Part shown: positions 1-8,512 of the stretch, piece by piece
How the letters are laid out: each line of letters opens with the position of its first letter
Numbering within the stretch: the first letter of the stretch is position 1
Assembly: GCA_027485645.1 (NCBI GenBank)
Contig: JAIXQR010000007.1
Location: 62,001-126,000 of the forward strand
Source of the DNA: a bacterium
GTDB lineage: Bacteria; Armatimonadota; Fimbriimonadia; Fimbriimonadales; Fimbriimonadaceae
Length of the DNA: 64,000 bases
Reading direction: 5' to 3'
Position numbers and translations under genes: made by a program
The notes under the pieces: generated by a model
What the model saw: the letters and a program-made list of their open reading frames with translations, nothing else
The model's database searches: none
What the model was told of the DNA's origin: nothing

Positions 1-61
1 TGTGAAGCTTCACGCTGATTCGGCACTCATTGCGGTTCGTGCTACGATCTTCACCTAACCC

Positions 62-934
62 ATGAAGCGGATCGTTTTTACCATCGCCGTTGGCAAGCGC
101 AAGTTTGCCGAATGTGCGCTGGGCCTCGGGCGTTCGCTGAAGCTGATCGGGGACACCACTCATCGCGTGGTCCTCACGGACCTCACTGACATTGAATGGG
201 CAGACTGCTTCGACCAAGTGATCCCGTACACCGGCGACATCAGCTGGATTTTCTTTGAAAAGCTGACCGCGCTCGATTTGACGGATGCGGATCAGGTCCT
301 GTTTATCGATTCCGATTCTCTCGTCTTCAAACGTTTGGACCCCATTTTCGAAGCAGGAACGGGCAAGGGATTTTGCGTGCAGGGGGAATGGATCTCCACT
401 GGTGACTGGTACGGCGATGTTGCTGAAACGTGCCGGGCGCAGGGAGTCGAAGCGCTCGCACAGTTCAACGGCGGAATGATCTTTTACGAGCGAACTGATG
501 ACGTCCGGGCTTTCATCGAAAAGGTCAACGAGCTTGGCCGCCAGGCAAAAGCTCTCGGATTCCAGCGCGACGATCCTCTTGTTCCGGATGAGCCTTGCAT
601 TGGTTTGGCGCTTGCCCAAACTCGGTTTGGATCGCTTTGGCCGGACAACATTGACTTCCAGAACAGCGCTACCGGCCTCATGGGAAAGCTCCAGCTAGAC
701 GTGATGAAGAATCGGTGCGGCTTCCTGTGTCGCCGCTACGGAGTTCGGTACGTCGAGCCGATCATCTTTCACGCCAGCCGTTATATCAATTTTCTGATCT
801 ACTGGAAGCAACTCGATCGGCTGGAATGGCTTTCCGAATATGAGAAAAAGCACGGCTTTGGTTATATGAGTCCGGGCCACAAGTTCAAGCGGTCGATTCA
901 TAAACGCCTTATCAAGTGGTTGATTCGGCCGTGA
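62..934 (+). CDS. GT8-like glycosyltransferase
   Basis: Putative nucleotide-sugar glycosyltransferase of the glycogenin/GT8 type (GT-A fold), 290 aa, probably cytoplasmic because no signal peptide is visible. The N-terminus MKRIVFTIAVG is a first beta strand. A D-S-D motif in FIDSDSLVFKRLDPI (about residues 80-95) fits the metal and nucleotide-sugar binding site of this fold, and QFNGGMIFYE follows near residue 135. It is translationally coupled to the next gene, a paralogue of the same length, through a GTGA overlap, so the two likely act on related acceptors. Family is inferred from motifs; donor and acceptor are unknown. Confidence 0.7.
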   Translation: MKRIVFTIAVGKRKFAECALGLGRSLKLIGDTTHRVVLTDLTDIEWADCFDQVIPYTGDISWIFFEKLTALDLTDADQVLFIDSDSLVFKRLDPIFEAGTGKGFCVQGEWISTGDWYGDVAETCRAQGVEALAQFNGGMIFYERTDDVRAFIEKVNELGRQAKALGFQRDDPLVPDEPCIGLALAQTRFGSLWPDNIDFQNSATGLMGKLQLDVMKNRCGFLCRRYGVRYVEPIIFHASRYINFLIYWKQLDRLEWLSEYEKKHGFGYMSPGHKFKRSIHKRLIKWLIRP

Positions 935-1803
935 AGCGAGTCGTCTTTACCCTCGCCTTTGGGGCGCCGAAGTACGCGAAGTTCGCGCTGGGACTGGGGC
1001 GTTCCTTGCGCCTGATCGGCGATTCGAGCCATCGCGTTGTGGTGACAGACATCAAGCGGGATGACTGGGAGCCGGCGTTTGACGAAGTCGTTTATGTTCC
1101 GCGGCCCGAGAACCCTTACCACGCCAAATTTCGGGCTTTCGACTTTTTTGATGCGGATGCGGCGCTGTTCATCGACGCAGATTCGCTCGTCTTTCGACGC
1201 CTGGATCCGATCTGGAGCGAGTTCGAGGGGCAGCCGATTGCCGTGCAGGGGTGGCCGATCTCGCATGGTGACGAGTGGCACGGCGACACCACAAAAGTAC
1301 TCAACCAAACTGGCTTTTCTGAGCTTAATCAGTTCAATGGAGGGCTCGTGTACTACGAGAGCAGTGCCGCATCAAAGAAGGTCCTTGAGCAAGTTGAGCA
1401 TTACCGCCAAAACTACGCGGAAACCGGCTTTAACGCTTTCCGTGGGCACGTGCCCGATGAGACTTGCCTGAGCCTTGCGATGGCGAAGACGGGGCTTGGC
1501 ATTTGCGTGCCAGACCGAAGGGATTATATGAACACGGGCGTGGGTCTCATCGGCGATCTTCGCATGGACATTCGCCGCGCGGAGTGCTCCTTTGTGTGCC
1601 GAAGAAGAGAACTTCGAACTGTCCACCCGCACGTGTTTCATGCCCACCTGTACTCGCAATTTCTTGTGTACTGGAAGCAACTGCGAGCCCTAGAACAGCT
1701 TGAGGAATACGAACGAACCCACCCGTTTGGCTGGATGTCCCCTGGACACAAACTTCGTCGCAGCATTGAGCGACGAATCCTGAAAGCTCAGGGTCGAATC
1801 TGA
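931..1803 (+). CDS. GT8-like glycosyltransferase, tandem paralogue
   Basis: Second copy of the preceding glycosyltransferase, 290 aa, sharing the N-terminal KR(I/V)VFT strand, the D-x-D motif (FIDADSLVFRRLDPI), a QFNGG block and a C-terminal MSPGHK(F/L)(K/R)RSI motif. An earlier in-frame GTG exists at 916, but I choose the GTG at 931: it forms a GTGA overlap with the upstream stop, begins with MKRVVFT exactly like its partner and gives an identical length. The 3' end overlaps the convergent gene by 16 bases. The duplication suggests a two-step or two-substrate sugar transfer; substrate unknown. Confidence 0.7.
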   Translation: MKRVVFTLAFGAPKYAKFALGLGRSLRLIGDSSHRVVVTDIKRDDWEPAFDEVVYVPRPENPYHAKFRAFDFFDADAALFIDADSLVFRRLDPIWSEFEGQPIAVQGWPISHGDEWHGDTTKVLNQTGFSELNQFNGGLVYYESSAASKKVLEQVEHYRQNYAETGFNAFRGHVPDETCLSLAMAKTGLGICVPDRRDYMNTGVGLIGDLRMDIRRAECSFVCRRRELRTVHPHVFHAHLYSQFLVYWKQLRALEQLEEYERTHPFGWMSPGHKLRRSIERRILKAQGRI

Positions 1804-2690
1804 GCAAGCATCGCAAGGTACTCCTGCCCGATTTGCTGCCGGGAATAGGATTGCTGAGCTTTCTCGGCAATGCGGTTGAAGCCAGATCGCAAGTCCGCAC
1901 CTTGCGCCAGCGCTGCAATCGCGTCGATGAAGTCGGAAAGTGATGCCGCCACGATTCCGGCTGGTTCACCAAGGCGCTCGTTCACGGCGCGGTAACTGAC
2001 GTAGTCGCAAACAACGCTCGGAATGCCGTGCGCGGCGAAGTTTGCGAACTTGATGTTGCTGCGGGTCGCATCTCGCTGAGCCTCGCGCCTGGTCCAAGCG
2101 ATGCCAATATCAATCGACTCATAGCTTTTGAGGTCCGTGTCTGAGAAGCACCGAAATTCCAGCCCGAGCTTTCTCACCGCCGCTTCGATTGCTTCTGCAT
2201 CATGCAGGTGCGCGGGCTGGCCTAAGTAGCCGACCACGCGAGGTTTTTCGACCCGGTCCGGGGGAAGAACCCAGTTCGTATTGTTGCAGTGATGGTGAGG
2301 AATGGTCCAACACCGGCGCCCGTTGCTCCCAGCCGGGCCGAGAAACTCGACCGATTCCTTGGTGTTTAGGACAAAGTTCTGGAAGTACTGAAAGCCCTTC
2401 TGCTCGCCTTCAGTTTTCCAATCGCCGGGATTGATGACGTCGAGAACTTGCGGGCAGAGCTTCTCAAACTGACGGGCGCGATCTAGGTCCGGCTCAACAA
2501 TCCAGATGAGGGCAGGTGAAGACGCAACGGCGGCCCGGGAAAGGTACTTGGAGCGAAGGCAGAGGCCGTGGATCTCTTCGGCCATTTGGTCACCGCGCAC
2601 GGTGACGCTGGTCATCCGGCGGCGTGCACCGGAGAACAGGAGTTGTCCGCGAGCAGTTTGACCGGCAAACCACTCGCGGATTCGACTCAC
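1788..2690 (-). CDS. Glycosyltransferase-like protein (GT4/GT-B-like)
   Basis: 300 aa protein with the look of the C-terminal half of GT-B glycosyltransferases: a VVGYLGQPAH strand-loop near residue 150, then KFANFAAHGIPSVVCDYVSY (about residues 214-233), which resembles the nucleotide-sugar binding region where families such as GT4 carry an asset-protecting loop, and a C-terminal helix (QSYSRQQIGQEYLAMLAQ) typical of the end of these enzymes. The start is a GTG with little Shine-Dalgarno support. It lies 6 bases downstream of the unknown gene at 2697-3350 on the same strand and converges on the two GT8-like genes, suggesting a small glycan cluster. Confidence 0.5.
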   Translation of the reverse strand: MSRIREWFAGQTARGQLLFSGARRRMTSVTVRGDQMAEEIHGLCLRSKYLSRAAVASSPALIWIVEPDLDRARQFEKLCPQVLDVINPGDWKTEGEQKGFQYFQNFVLNTKESVEFLGPAGSNGRRCWTIPHHHCNNTNWVLPPDRVEKPRVVGYLGQPAHLHDAEAIEAAVRKLGLEFRCFSDTDLKSYESIDIGIAWTRREAQRDATRSNIKFANFAAHGIPSVVCDYVSYRAVNERLGEPAGIVAASLSDFIDAIAALAQGADLRSGFNRIAEKAQQSYSRQQIGQEYLAMLAQIRP

Positions 2691-2696
2691 GGTTAC

Positions 2697-3350
2697 TTAG
2701 ACGAGTTCGACGTCGGCGTCCAGAATCACATCTGGCTCGAGGTCTGGCATGCTGTCTGGAACGGCGACCTTCTTCGAAGCGCGCTTCTTTGGTGCGGAAC
2801 CGACTTCAACGCCAACGGCGCCCTCGGTGAAGCTCACGCGAACGCGAATGCGTCGGCTAAGGTCAGACCCGGCAACCGTGCTCCAGTTGACGCGGTCGAG
2901 GGCCCACTGCCAGCCAATATCATTCTGCGAGAACGAAAACTCAACGCCCTCATCAAGGATGTCGCTGAGAAGAGTCTTGAGATCTTCGCGATCCGCAAGA
3001 ATCTTTTCGCCTGCCGTGTAGTTTGGCTTCAGTCCAACGCTGACGAAGATCGGCTCTTCTTCAGGGGCGGTCTTGGAAACTTTCTTCGGCGCGTTCAGGT
3101 CGATGGCTTCCTGAATCTGGCGCAGGTGTGGGCTCATGTCGGCGGTGATCTTCTCAAGATCCTTTGGCCACACGTAAGATTTTTCTTCGTAAAGGGCTAG
3201 AGCGTGCCGGCCGGTAAGGCTCAAGGCAGCGGTCAAAAGAGCAGCGTCCGCAGGCATGAGCTTGGGATATTGCTTTTTGATCTGATCTAGGGCGGTTTCG
3301 AGTTTTGTGAGCTGACAGCTAATCAACCAGAGGTCTCCGGGTTTTGGCAA
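2697..3350 (-). CDS. Hypothetical protein, Lys/Ala-rich tail
   Basis: 217 aa protein I do not recognise. No signal peptide or membrane segment is visible. The N-terminal 100 residues are mostly helical (TKLETALDQIKKQYPKL...). A mixed region follows, with a proposed beta-rich section around residues 150-180 (RRIRVRVSFTEGAVGVEVG). The C-terminus has a basic stretch (PKKRASKK) and then an acidic end. The start is a TTG. It sits just upstream of the GT4-like gene with a 6-base gap, so the two are likely co-transcribed, but no function can be assigned. Confidence 0.55.
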   Translation of the reverse strand: MPKPGDLWLISCQLTKLETALDQIKKQYPKLMPADAALLTAALSLTGRHALALYEEKSYVWPKDLEKITADMSPHLRQIQEAIDLNAPKKVSKTAPEEEPIFVSVGLKPNYTAGEKILADREDLKTLLSDILDEGVEFSFSQNDIGWQWALDRVNWSTVAGSDLSRRIRVRVSFTEGAVGVEVGSAPKKRASKKVAVPDSMPDLEPDVILDADVELV

Positions 3351-3448
3351 CAGAATAAACCTGCGCCATAATTGAACATTCTACCCGGCGACGGCCAGCC
3401 GAATCCATTTTCGCGCGCCGAACCTAGGTTCAGAACCGGAAACTTACG

Positions 3449-4510
3449 ATGCGAAAACTACTTGGCCTCGCGCTCACCGCGCTCGTGATGATTGGATGTG
3501 CTCCGACGGATTCCGCGAAAACGGAGGCCAAAGAAGGAGAAGGAAAAGCCAAAGAGTCGATCACGGTCGGCATGGTTTTCGATTCCGGTGGCCGGGGTGA
3601 CAAGTCCTTTAATGACAGCGCCTACGCTGGAATTCAGCGCGCCGAAAAGGAGTTCGGCATTAAAGTCCGAACCGTTGATAGCCGAAAGGAAAGCGACTAC
3701 GAAGAGAATATTGCCGCTATGGCCGAGCAAGGCGCTAACCTTGTGTTTGCCGTTGGCTTTGGCCAGTCCAACGCGTTGACCACCGTCGCCACCAACTTCG
3801 CCGAAACGAAGTTTGCCATCGTGGACGCCGTGGTCGAGCAGCCAAATGTCCGCTCGCTCACTTTTGCGGAAGAACAGGGTTCGTTCCTCGCGGGTTACGC
3901 GGCTGGCCTCGTAAGCAAAACCGGGAAGGTCGGATTCGTCGGCGGAAAGAACATCCCACTGATTCATAAGTTCGAAGCCGGATTCGCCGCCGGTGCCCAA
4001 CTCGCCAACCCTAAGGTTCAGTTCCTCCCGGCCAAGTACACCGACTCCTGGGATGACACGAGCAAGGGTAAGGCCGCCGCGTCGGTGCTCTTCGGTCAAG
4101 GCGCGGACGTTGTCTTCCACGCTGCAGGGCGAGCAGGATTGGGCGTTTTCTCGGCCGCAAAGGATGCCAACGGCAGCGGACCGATCACGAAGTTTGCGAT
4201 CGGCGTCGACAGCAACCAGGATGACGTTGAAAAGGGAATCGTTCTCACTTCGATGGTCAAGCGAGTGGATGAAGCGGTCTATTCGACCATCAAGGATGCC
4301 GTTGAGGGCAAGTTCACGCCGGGATCGGTTCGCTACGATGTCGCCGCAAACGGCGTCGGCCTTACGAACTTCGCGAACACGAAGGATGTGATCGGCGATG
4401 AGAACCTGAAGAAGCTCGAAGAAGTGACCAAGCAGATCAAGGAAGGGAAGTTCTCCGTTCCTGAGAAGCGGGAAGACGTTGCCGCCTTCCTCGCTGCTCA
4501 ACGCAAGTAA
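3449..4510 (+). CDS. BMP/PnrA-family substrate-binding lipoprotein
   Basis: 353 aa extracytoplasmic solute-binding lipoprotein of the Bmp/Med/PnrA family, which captures purine nucleosides for ABC transporters. The signal peptide ends in a lipobox LVMIGC (Cys at about 17), followed by a charged Lys/Glu linker. Family landmarks are VGMVFDSGGRGDKSFNDSAY at the start of the mature domain, GSFLAGYAAG near residue 145, VGFVGG, and KFAIGVDSNQDD near 250. No permease or ATPase gene is adjacent, so its transporter partner lies elsewhere. It converges with the FmdB gene with a 3-base gap and no hairpin between. Confidence 0.9.
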   Translation: MRKLLGLALTALVMIGCAPTDSAKTEAKEGEGKAKESITVGMVFDSGGRGDKSFNDSAYAGIQRAEKEFGIKVRTVDSRKESDYEENIAAMAEQGANLVFAVGFGQSNALTTVATNFAETKFAIVDAVVEQPNVRSLTFAEEQGSFLAGYAAGLVSKTGKVGFVGGKNIPLIHKFEAGFAAGAQLANPKVQFLPAKYTDSWDDTSKGKAAASVLFGQGADVVFHAAGRAGLGVFSAAKDANGSGPITKFAIGVDSNQDDVEKGIVLTSMVKRVDEAVYSTIKDAVEGKFTPGSVRYDVAANGVGLTNFANTKDVIGDENLKKLEEVTKQIKEGKFSVPEKREDVAAFLAAQRK

Positions 4511-4513
4511 GCG

Positions 4514-4837
4514 TTACTCGGATGCTGCCGGCGCGGCCGGAGCAGGTGTTGCGGCGGTTGTCGTCGCGGTGCTTGTTTCGGTCGTTGCCGGAGTGCTCGG
4601 CTTTGGATCGCCAACTTTCGGCTCGGTCGCCGGGGCGGCGGTGCTTCCACCGGTCTTCGGCGCGTAGTCGTTGATGTGGAACCCTTCGCCCTTAAACATA
4701 ACGGCGATCGGTTGGATCACCCGCTTGATTTTTCCGGACGTCCCGCATCGGCAAGTCGTCAGGGGGTCTTCGGTGATTCGCTGCTGAACTTCAAAAGTTT
4801 CGTTGCATTCCTTACATTCGTAAACGTAGGTCGGCAT
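4514..4837 (-). CDS. FmdB-family zinc-ribbon regulator-like protein
   Basis: 107 aa protein with the FmdB/CxxC_CXXC_SSSS zinc-ribbon at the N-terminus: MPTYVYECKECNETFEV followed by C-R-C-G, giving the Cys pairs for one zinc ion. The remainder (about residues 55-107) is a Pro/Ala/Thr-rich, low-complexity tail. FmdB proteins were named from an amide-inducible operon and are often called regulators, but the biochemical role is mostly unknown. A good Shine-Dalgarno (GAGGG) lies upstream of the ATG. It is divergent from the TerC gene with only 26 bases between them. Confidence 0.85.
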   Translation of the reverse strand: MPTYVYECKECNETFEVQQRITEDPLTTCRCGTSGKIKRVIQPIAVMFKGEGFHINDYAPKTGGSTAAPATEPKVGDPKPSTPATTETSTATTTAATPAPAAPAASE

Positions 4838-4863
4838 AGGTTTTTCCCTCGGTCGCCTGGATT

Positions 4864-5742
4864 GTGGCAGAATCTCAACTTCCTACCGGCCAAATGATGG
4901 TTCCGCAGACTTTTTCAACCGGCGATCTCGCCAGCGTGTTCGCTCTCATTTTGCTTGAGGGACTTCTATCTGCGGATAACGCCCTCGTCATGGCCATCAT
5001 GGTGCGGCACCTGCCGAAAAGCGAGCAGCAGAAAGCTCTGCTGTACGGCTTGGGTGGCGCGTTCATCTTCCGGCTCATCGCCATCGTCTTTGCCTCGTTC
5101 GTGCTCAACCAGTGGTGGCTGCAGGCGATTGGTGCGTTGTATTTGCTCTATCTGCCAATCAAGCACTTCATGCACCGAGGTGATGAGCACGGCGGTCCGA
5201 AGGCGAAGAACCAAGGCTTCTGGGCGACGGTTGTCGCCGTTGAACTGACCGATATTGCCTTTGCCCTAGACTCGGTTCTGGCGGGAATCGGGTTCATCAT
5301 GAAGCCGGGCGTCGGGATTCAGAACGACAAAATCTGGGTCGTCTACCTTGGTGCCGTCATTGGAATCGTTTTGCTCCGATTCGCGGCTGGCCTATTCATT
5401 CGGCTCCTCGAGCGGTTCCCCGATCTCGATAACGTGGCCTACTTGCTCGTCGGTTGGGTCGGCGTGAAGCTCGCGATGCACTCCATCGAAAAGGTGGATT
5501 CGCAGTTTCCGAACGCGTTGCCATTCCATCCACCGCATTTCACCGAAGCCATGTTCTGGAGCGGTCTGGCCGCCATTGCGATCATCGGAGGCGGCATCGC
5601 CGTCTTGAGGCGAAAGGACTCGCCACCTGGCGAAAGCCCGATGGAAGTCGAGGCCGAGGTTATGGAATCCGTTCAGGATTTGCAGATTGAAGCTGACGAA
5701 GACGAAGCAGAGATTGCGCGCCGAAACCAAACTCCAGACTGA
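4864..5742 (+). CDS. TerC-family integral membrane protein
   Basis: 292 aa inner-membrane protein of the TerC family, members of which are linked to metal (Mn) export and tellurite resistance. The signature LLEGLLSADNALVMAIMVRHLP lies in helix 1 and DIAFALDSVLAGIGF in a later helix; the aspartates are the conserved metal-site candidates. About seven hydrophobic segments are visible, followed by an acidic cytoplasmic tail (about residues 255-292). The start is uncertain: GTG 4864 is given, but ATG 4894 would begin MMVPQTFSTGDL, closer to typical TerC N-termini; neither has a clear Shine-Dalgarno. Confidence 0.85.
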   Translation: MAESQLPTGQMMVPQTFSTGDLASVFALILLEGLLSADNALVMAIMVRHLPKSEQQKALLYGLGGAFIFRLIAIVFASFVLNQWWLQAIGALYLLYLPIKHFMHRGDEHGGPKAKNQGFWATVVAVELTDIAFALDSVLAGIGFIMKPGVGIQNDKIWVVYLGAVIGIVLLRFAAGLFIRLLERFPDLDNVAYLLVGWVGVKLAMHSIEKVDSQFPNALPFHPPHFTEAMFWSGLAAIAIIGGGIAVLRRKDSPPGESPMEVEAEVMESVQDLQIEADEDEAEIARRNQTPD

Positions 5743-5785
5743 GTAACATACTTTGGGCCCGATTTTGGGACCGTACAGGTTTTTG

Positions 5786-6856
5786 ATGGCGGAGAAACTA
5801 CGAATCGGAATTATCGGCAGCGGCGGAATCGCTCAGGGCTGCCACATGAAAGGGTATGCCAGCATTCCCGATGAATGTGAGATTGTTGCTACTTGTGACG
5901 TAAACGAAGCAACGGCGAAAGCGGCGGCGGAAAAGTTTAATGTTCCCGCAACTTACACCGACTACAAGGAGATGATCGCGAAGGAGAAACTCGACGCAGT
6001 TTCCGTCGCCACTCCAAACAAGTTCCACAAGGACCCAACCGTTTACGCCCTGCTTAACGGCGTTCACGTTCTTTGCGAAAAGCCCCTCGGCATGAATGCC
6101 GACGAGTGCCGCGAAATGTGCGCCGCAGCGCGAACCAGTGGCAAGATCCTCCAGGTTGGTCTGCAGAGCCGATTCATGGGCCACAGCACTTGGCTCAAGG
6201 ATTACATCGCCGCCGGAAACGTGGGCGACGTTTACTTTGCCCGAGCCCAGGCTCTCCGACGAGCAGGCGTCCCAGGATGGGGCGTGTTCATCAACAAGGA
6301 GCTTCAGGGCGGCGGTCCGCTGATCGACATCGGCGTCCACATCCTCGACCTCACCCTCTTCTTGATGGGCTATCCAAAGCCAGTCGCTGCCTTCGGAAAG
6401 ACCTGGGACACCCTCGGTAAGGATCCAACCCGCTGGAACGCATGGGGCGATTACGACCGAGACAAGTTCACCGTCGAAGATTTCGCCGTCGGTATGATCA
6501 AGTTCGACAACGGCGCGGTGATCTCGCTCGAAAGTTCGTTCATGCAGAACGCACCTGATGTTTGGGAAACTCAACTCTACGGAACGAAGGCTGGCCTTCA
6601 GCTAAAGCCAGGCGCAGAGAACGGTCTCAAGATCTACTCCGACGTCAACAAGCAGTTGCTCGACATTTCGCCAAGCAACATTCCGAACGTTGAGTCAGCC
6701 CATACCGCCGAAGTTCAGGCGTTCGTTCGAGCCATCGTGGCAGGCGATCCGTCTCCGGTACCAGGCGAAAACGGCCTGATCCTCAACGCCATCTTCGATG
6801 CCATCTACAAGTCCAGCGTGACCGGCAACGAAGAGAAAGTCGACCTCACCTACTGA
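5786..6856 (+). CDS. Gfo/Idh/MocA-family oxidoreductase
   Basis: 356 aa NAD(P)-dependent oxidoreductase of the Gfo/Idh/MocA family, acting on sugars or cyclitols. The N-terminal Rossmann motif is GIIGSGGIAQGCH. The catalytic-region motif CEKPLG (about residue 96) contains the conserved Lys, and GGGPLIDIGVHILDL (about 172) contains the conserved Asp and His. I take ATG 5786 as the start, since the upstream in-frame TTG at 5753 only adds residues ahead of the Rossmann strand. A strong terminator follows the stop. The substrate cannot be read from the sequence. Confidence 0.88.
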   Translation: MAEKLRIGIIGSGGIAQGCHMKGYASIPDECEIVATCDVNEATAKAAAEKFNVPATYTDYKEMIAKEKLDAVSVATPNKFHKDPTVYALLNGVHVLCEKPLGMNADECREMCAAARTSGKILQVGLQSRFMGHSTWLKDYIAAGNVGDVYFARAQALRRAGVPGWGVFINKELQGGGPLIDIGVHILDLTLFLMGYPKPVAAFGKTWDTLGKDPTRWNAWGDYDRDKFTVEDFAVGMIKFDNGAVISLESSFMQNAPDVWETQLYGTKAGLQLKPGAENGLKIYSDVNKQLLDISPSNIPNVESAHTAEVQAFVRAIVAGDPSPVPGENGLILNAIFDAIYKSSVTGNEEKVDLTY

Positions 6857-6875
6857 GATCGTCGAAAACAGAGAC

Positions 6876-6901
6876 GGGGCACTTCCAAGCGGAAGTGCCC
6901 C
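6876..6901 (+). terminator. Rho-independent terminator after Gfo/Idh gene
   Basis: Perfect 11-bp stem (ggggcacttcc / ggaagtgcccc) with a 4-base loop aagc, followed by gttttcttt. It lies 20 bases after the oxidoreductase stop and just before the 3' end of the convergent prepilin-like gene. Confidence 0.9.
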
Positions 6902-6916
6902 GTTTTCTTTGTCTCT

Positions 6917-7642
6917 CTACTCTGGATTTGGCCAGAAAGCGTTGTTGTTCCCGGCTTTCCACAACTGTGCGAAAGGAAGCGACCGCGCGTGGGTGTCGCC
7001 GAACAGCCAGTTGGCCCGGTCATCGTGGCGCTTCAGGGCGAGGTCTTCGGATGCCCTTGGCAGCGGGTCTGGGGAGTCGGTCGGTGGCCAGACGCGGGGC
7101 TCCGTGCCCTGCCAGGTCCACCAGTAGAACATCCACCAGGTCTTCGCCGGACGAGCGACGTTATTGCGCTCGGCGAGAAGCACCCACTCGGCGGGCCTTG
7201 TGACGGCCGATTCCTTAAGCTCATATTCCGACCAGCCGTTGACGGTGTATGACGACCGAAACTCCAGGGCCAGATCCGGATTTTGCGGATCGCGCGGGGC
7301 TCGGCTTGTGTCGGATGGGCAGCGGAAGATCTGGAAATTCTTGATGTATGGCTGGGTTGTGATCGTCCAGTCCCGCTCTGGCGGACCGTCTGCATCTGGC
7401 GTTTCCGGCTCGGGTGGCTCGCCGGTGATCTTGGCCTTATCGTTGTCGCAGGTCGGATACTGACCGTCGTTGTCGGACAGGTACAAGGCGAACGCCGTGC
7501 CCAACTGCTTCAGGTTGCTGAGGCACATCGCCTTCTTTGCCGAACCTTTAGACCCCGCAAAAACTGGGAACAATAGCGCGGCAAGGATCGCGATGATCGC
7601 GATCACCACCAGCAACTCGATCAGCGTAAAGGCTCGTTTCAT
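6917..7642 (-). CDS. Prepilin-like secreted protein
   Basis: 241 aa protein with a type IV prepilin (class III) leader, MKRA then [24 protein letters not shown], cleaved and N-methylated before Phe by prepilin peptidase. The mature part has [23 protein letters not shown], typical of the pseudopilin-like surface proteins abundant in Planctomycetota and Armatimonadota. Near the C-terminus a G-D-T-H motif in [18 protein letters not shown] resembles the H-x9-DG domain. A paralogue of the same length sits immediately upstream on the same strand. Likely surface or secretion-associated; exact role unknown. Confidence 0.85.
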   Translation of the reverse strand: MKRAFTLIELLVVIAIIAILAALLFPVFAGSKGSAKKAMCLSNLKQLGTAFALYLSDNDGQYPTCDNDKAKITGEPPEPETPDADGPPERDWTITTQPYIKNFQIFRCPSDTSRAPRDPQNPDLALEFRSSYTVNGWSEYELKESAVTRPAEWVLLAERNNVARPAKTWWMFYWWTWQGTEPRVWPPTDSPDPLPRASEDLALKRHDDRANWLFGDTHARSLPFAQLWKAGNNNAFWPNPE

Positions 7643-7698
7643 CGCTACAGTGTGAAGCTTAAGCTAGCTTTGTCGGATTCGCAAGCAGAAAAGTAACC

Positions 7699-7728
7699 GG
7701 GTCAATCTGTCCGCAGGAAGATTGACCC
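7699..7728 (-). terminator. Inverted repeat between two prepilin-like genes, likely terminator
   Basis: Perfect 10-bp inverted repeat gggtcaatct / agattgaccc with a 10-base loop. It lies downstream of the minus-strand gene ending at 7755. On the minus strand it is followed by ggttactttt, a weak T-rich tail, so termination may be partial. Confidence 0.55.
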
Positions 7729-7754
7729 AGCTTTGCCAACTGATTTGGAGTTGA

Positions 7755-8480
7755 TCAGTCTCGGGTCGGCCAGAAGGCGTTTTCTTTGCCGGGCTTCCAC
7801 AACTCAGACAGTTTCGCCGCCTTTACGTGTCCGTCGCCGTAAGCCCACATTGACTTTCCGTTGTGACGCGTTAGGTCAAGGTCCTTCGCTGCCTGCTCAG
7901 TAGGATCGGGGCTCGCAGTTGCCGGCCAAACAAGCGGATTGGTGCCTTGCCAGGTCCAGAAATAGAAGGACCAACTCTTGTCTGGCGGCCGAGAAACGTT
8001 GTTTCGCTCTCCCAGGAAAACCCAATCTTCTGGGCTCGCGACTTCGCTCCGGTTAAGTTGGTACTCCGTCCAACCGTTGATGGCGTAAGAGGAGCTGTAT
8101 TCGTACACCGCGTTAAGATTCTTCGGGTCTTTTGGGGCCCGGCTCGTGTCTTGCGGGCATCTGAACAGGTACTCGTTTTTGACAAACGGTCCAATCGCTG
8201 TCATCCAGAATGGAGCGTATGGCCTGATCACGTTGAGGTCGATCGGCATCGGTGGCGCACCATTGATCGGCCTCTTCGTCGGGTCGTCGGTCGGAAACTG
8301 ACCGTCATTTGACTCCACGTAAAGGATGAAAGCCATGCCGACCTGCTTCATGTTGGAAAGGTGTTGCGACCCGCCTCTATAAGAACCCGCAAAGAACGGC
8401 GTAGCAATTGCAAAGATAACGGCGACACACAGTGCTGCGACCAATCCTTCAACGAAACTTAGCTTCTTTATTTTCAGCAT
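7755..8480 (-). CDS. Prepilin-like protein with atypical leader
   Basis: 241 aa paralogue of the neighbouring prepilin-like protein; both share blocks such as LSN(L/M)KQ(L/V)G.AF.LY, FRCP.DTSRAP.DP, E(W/D)V.L.ERNNV and a C-terminal GNNNAFWP / GKENAFWP ending. The leader, however, is MLKIKKLSFVEGLVAALCVAVIF: the hydrophobic helix is kept, but F-T-L-I-E is replaced by F-V-E, placing the Glu at +3 instead of +5. Prepilin peptidase processing is therefore doubtful, and it may stay anchored by its N-terminal helix. A clear Shine-Dalgarno (GGAGA) precedes the ATG. Confidence 0.75.
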   Translation of the reverse strand: MLKIKKLSFVEGLVAALCVAVIFAIATPFFAGSYRGGSQHLSNMKQVGMAFILYVESNDGQFPTDDPTKRPINGAPPMPIDLNVIRPYAPFWMTAIGPFVKNEYLFRCPQDTSRAPKDPKNLNAVYEYSSSYAINGWTEYQLNRSEVASPEDWVFLGERNNVSRPPDKSWSFYFWTWQGTNPLVWPATASPDPTEQAAKDLDLTRHNGKSMWAYGDGHVKAAKLSELWKPGKENAFWPTRD

Positions 8481-8512
8481 CTACATCTCCAGGTGGTGGC
8501 GGCAAGCCGCAT

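Noticed and set aside
2-13. 12-bp palindrome gtgaagcttcac at the window start
   Set aside because: Too short and without partner repeats; a part (tgtgaagctt) recurs near 7649, which may be chance.
3458-4501. Long minus-strand open frame (347 codons)
   Set aside because: Fully antisense to the BMP lipoprotein gene, with no recognisable domain; a by-product of GC-rich codon structure.
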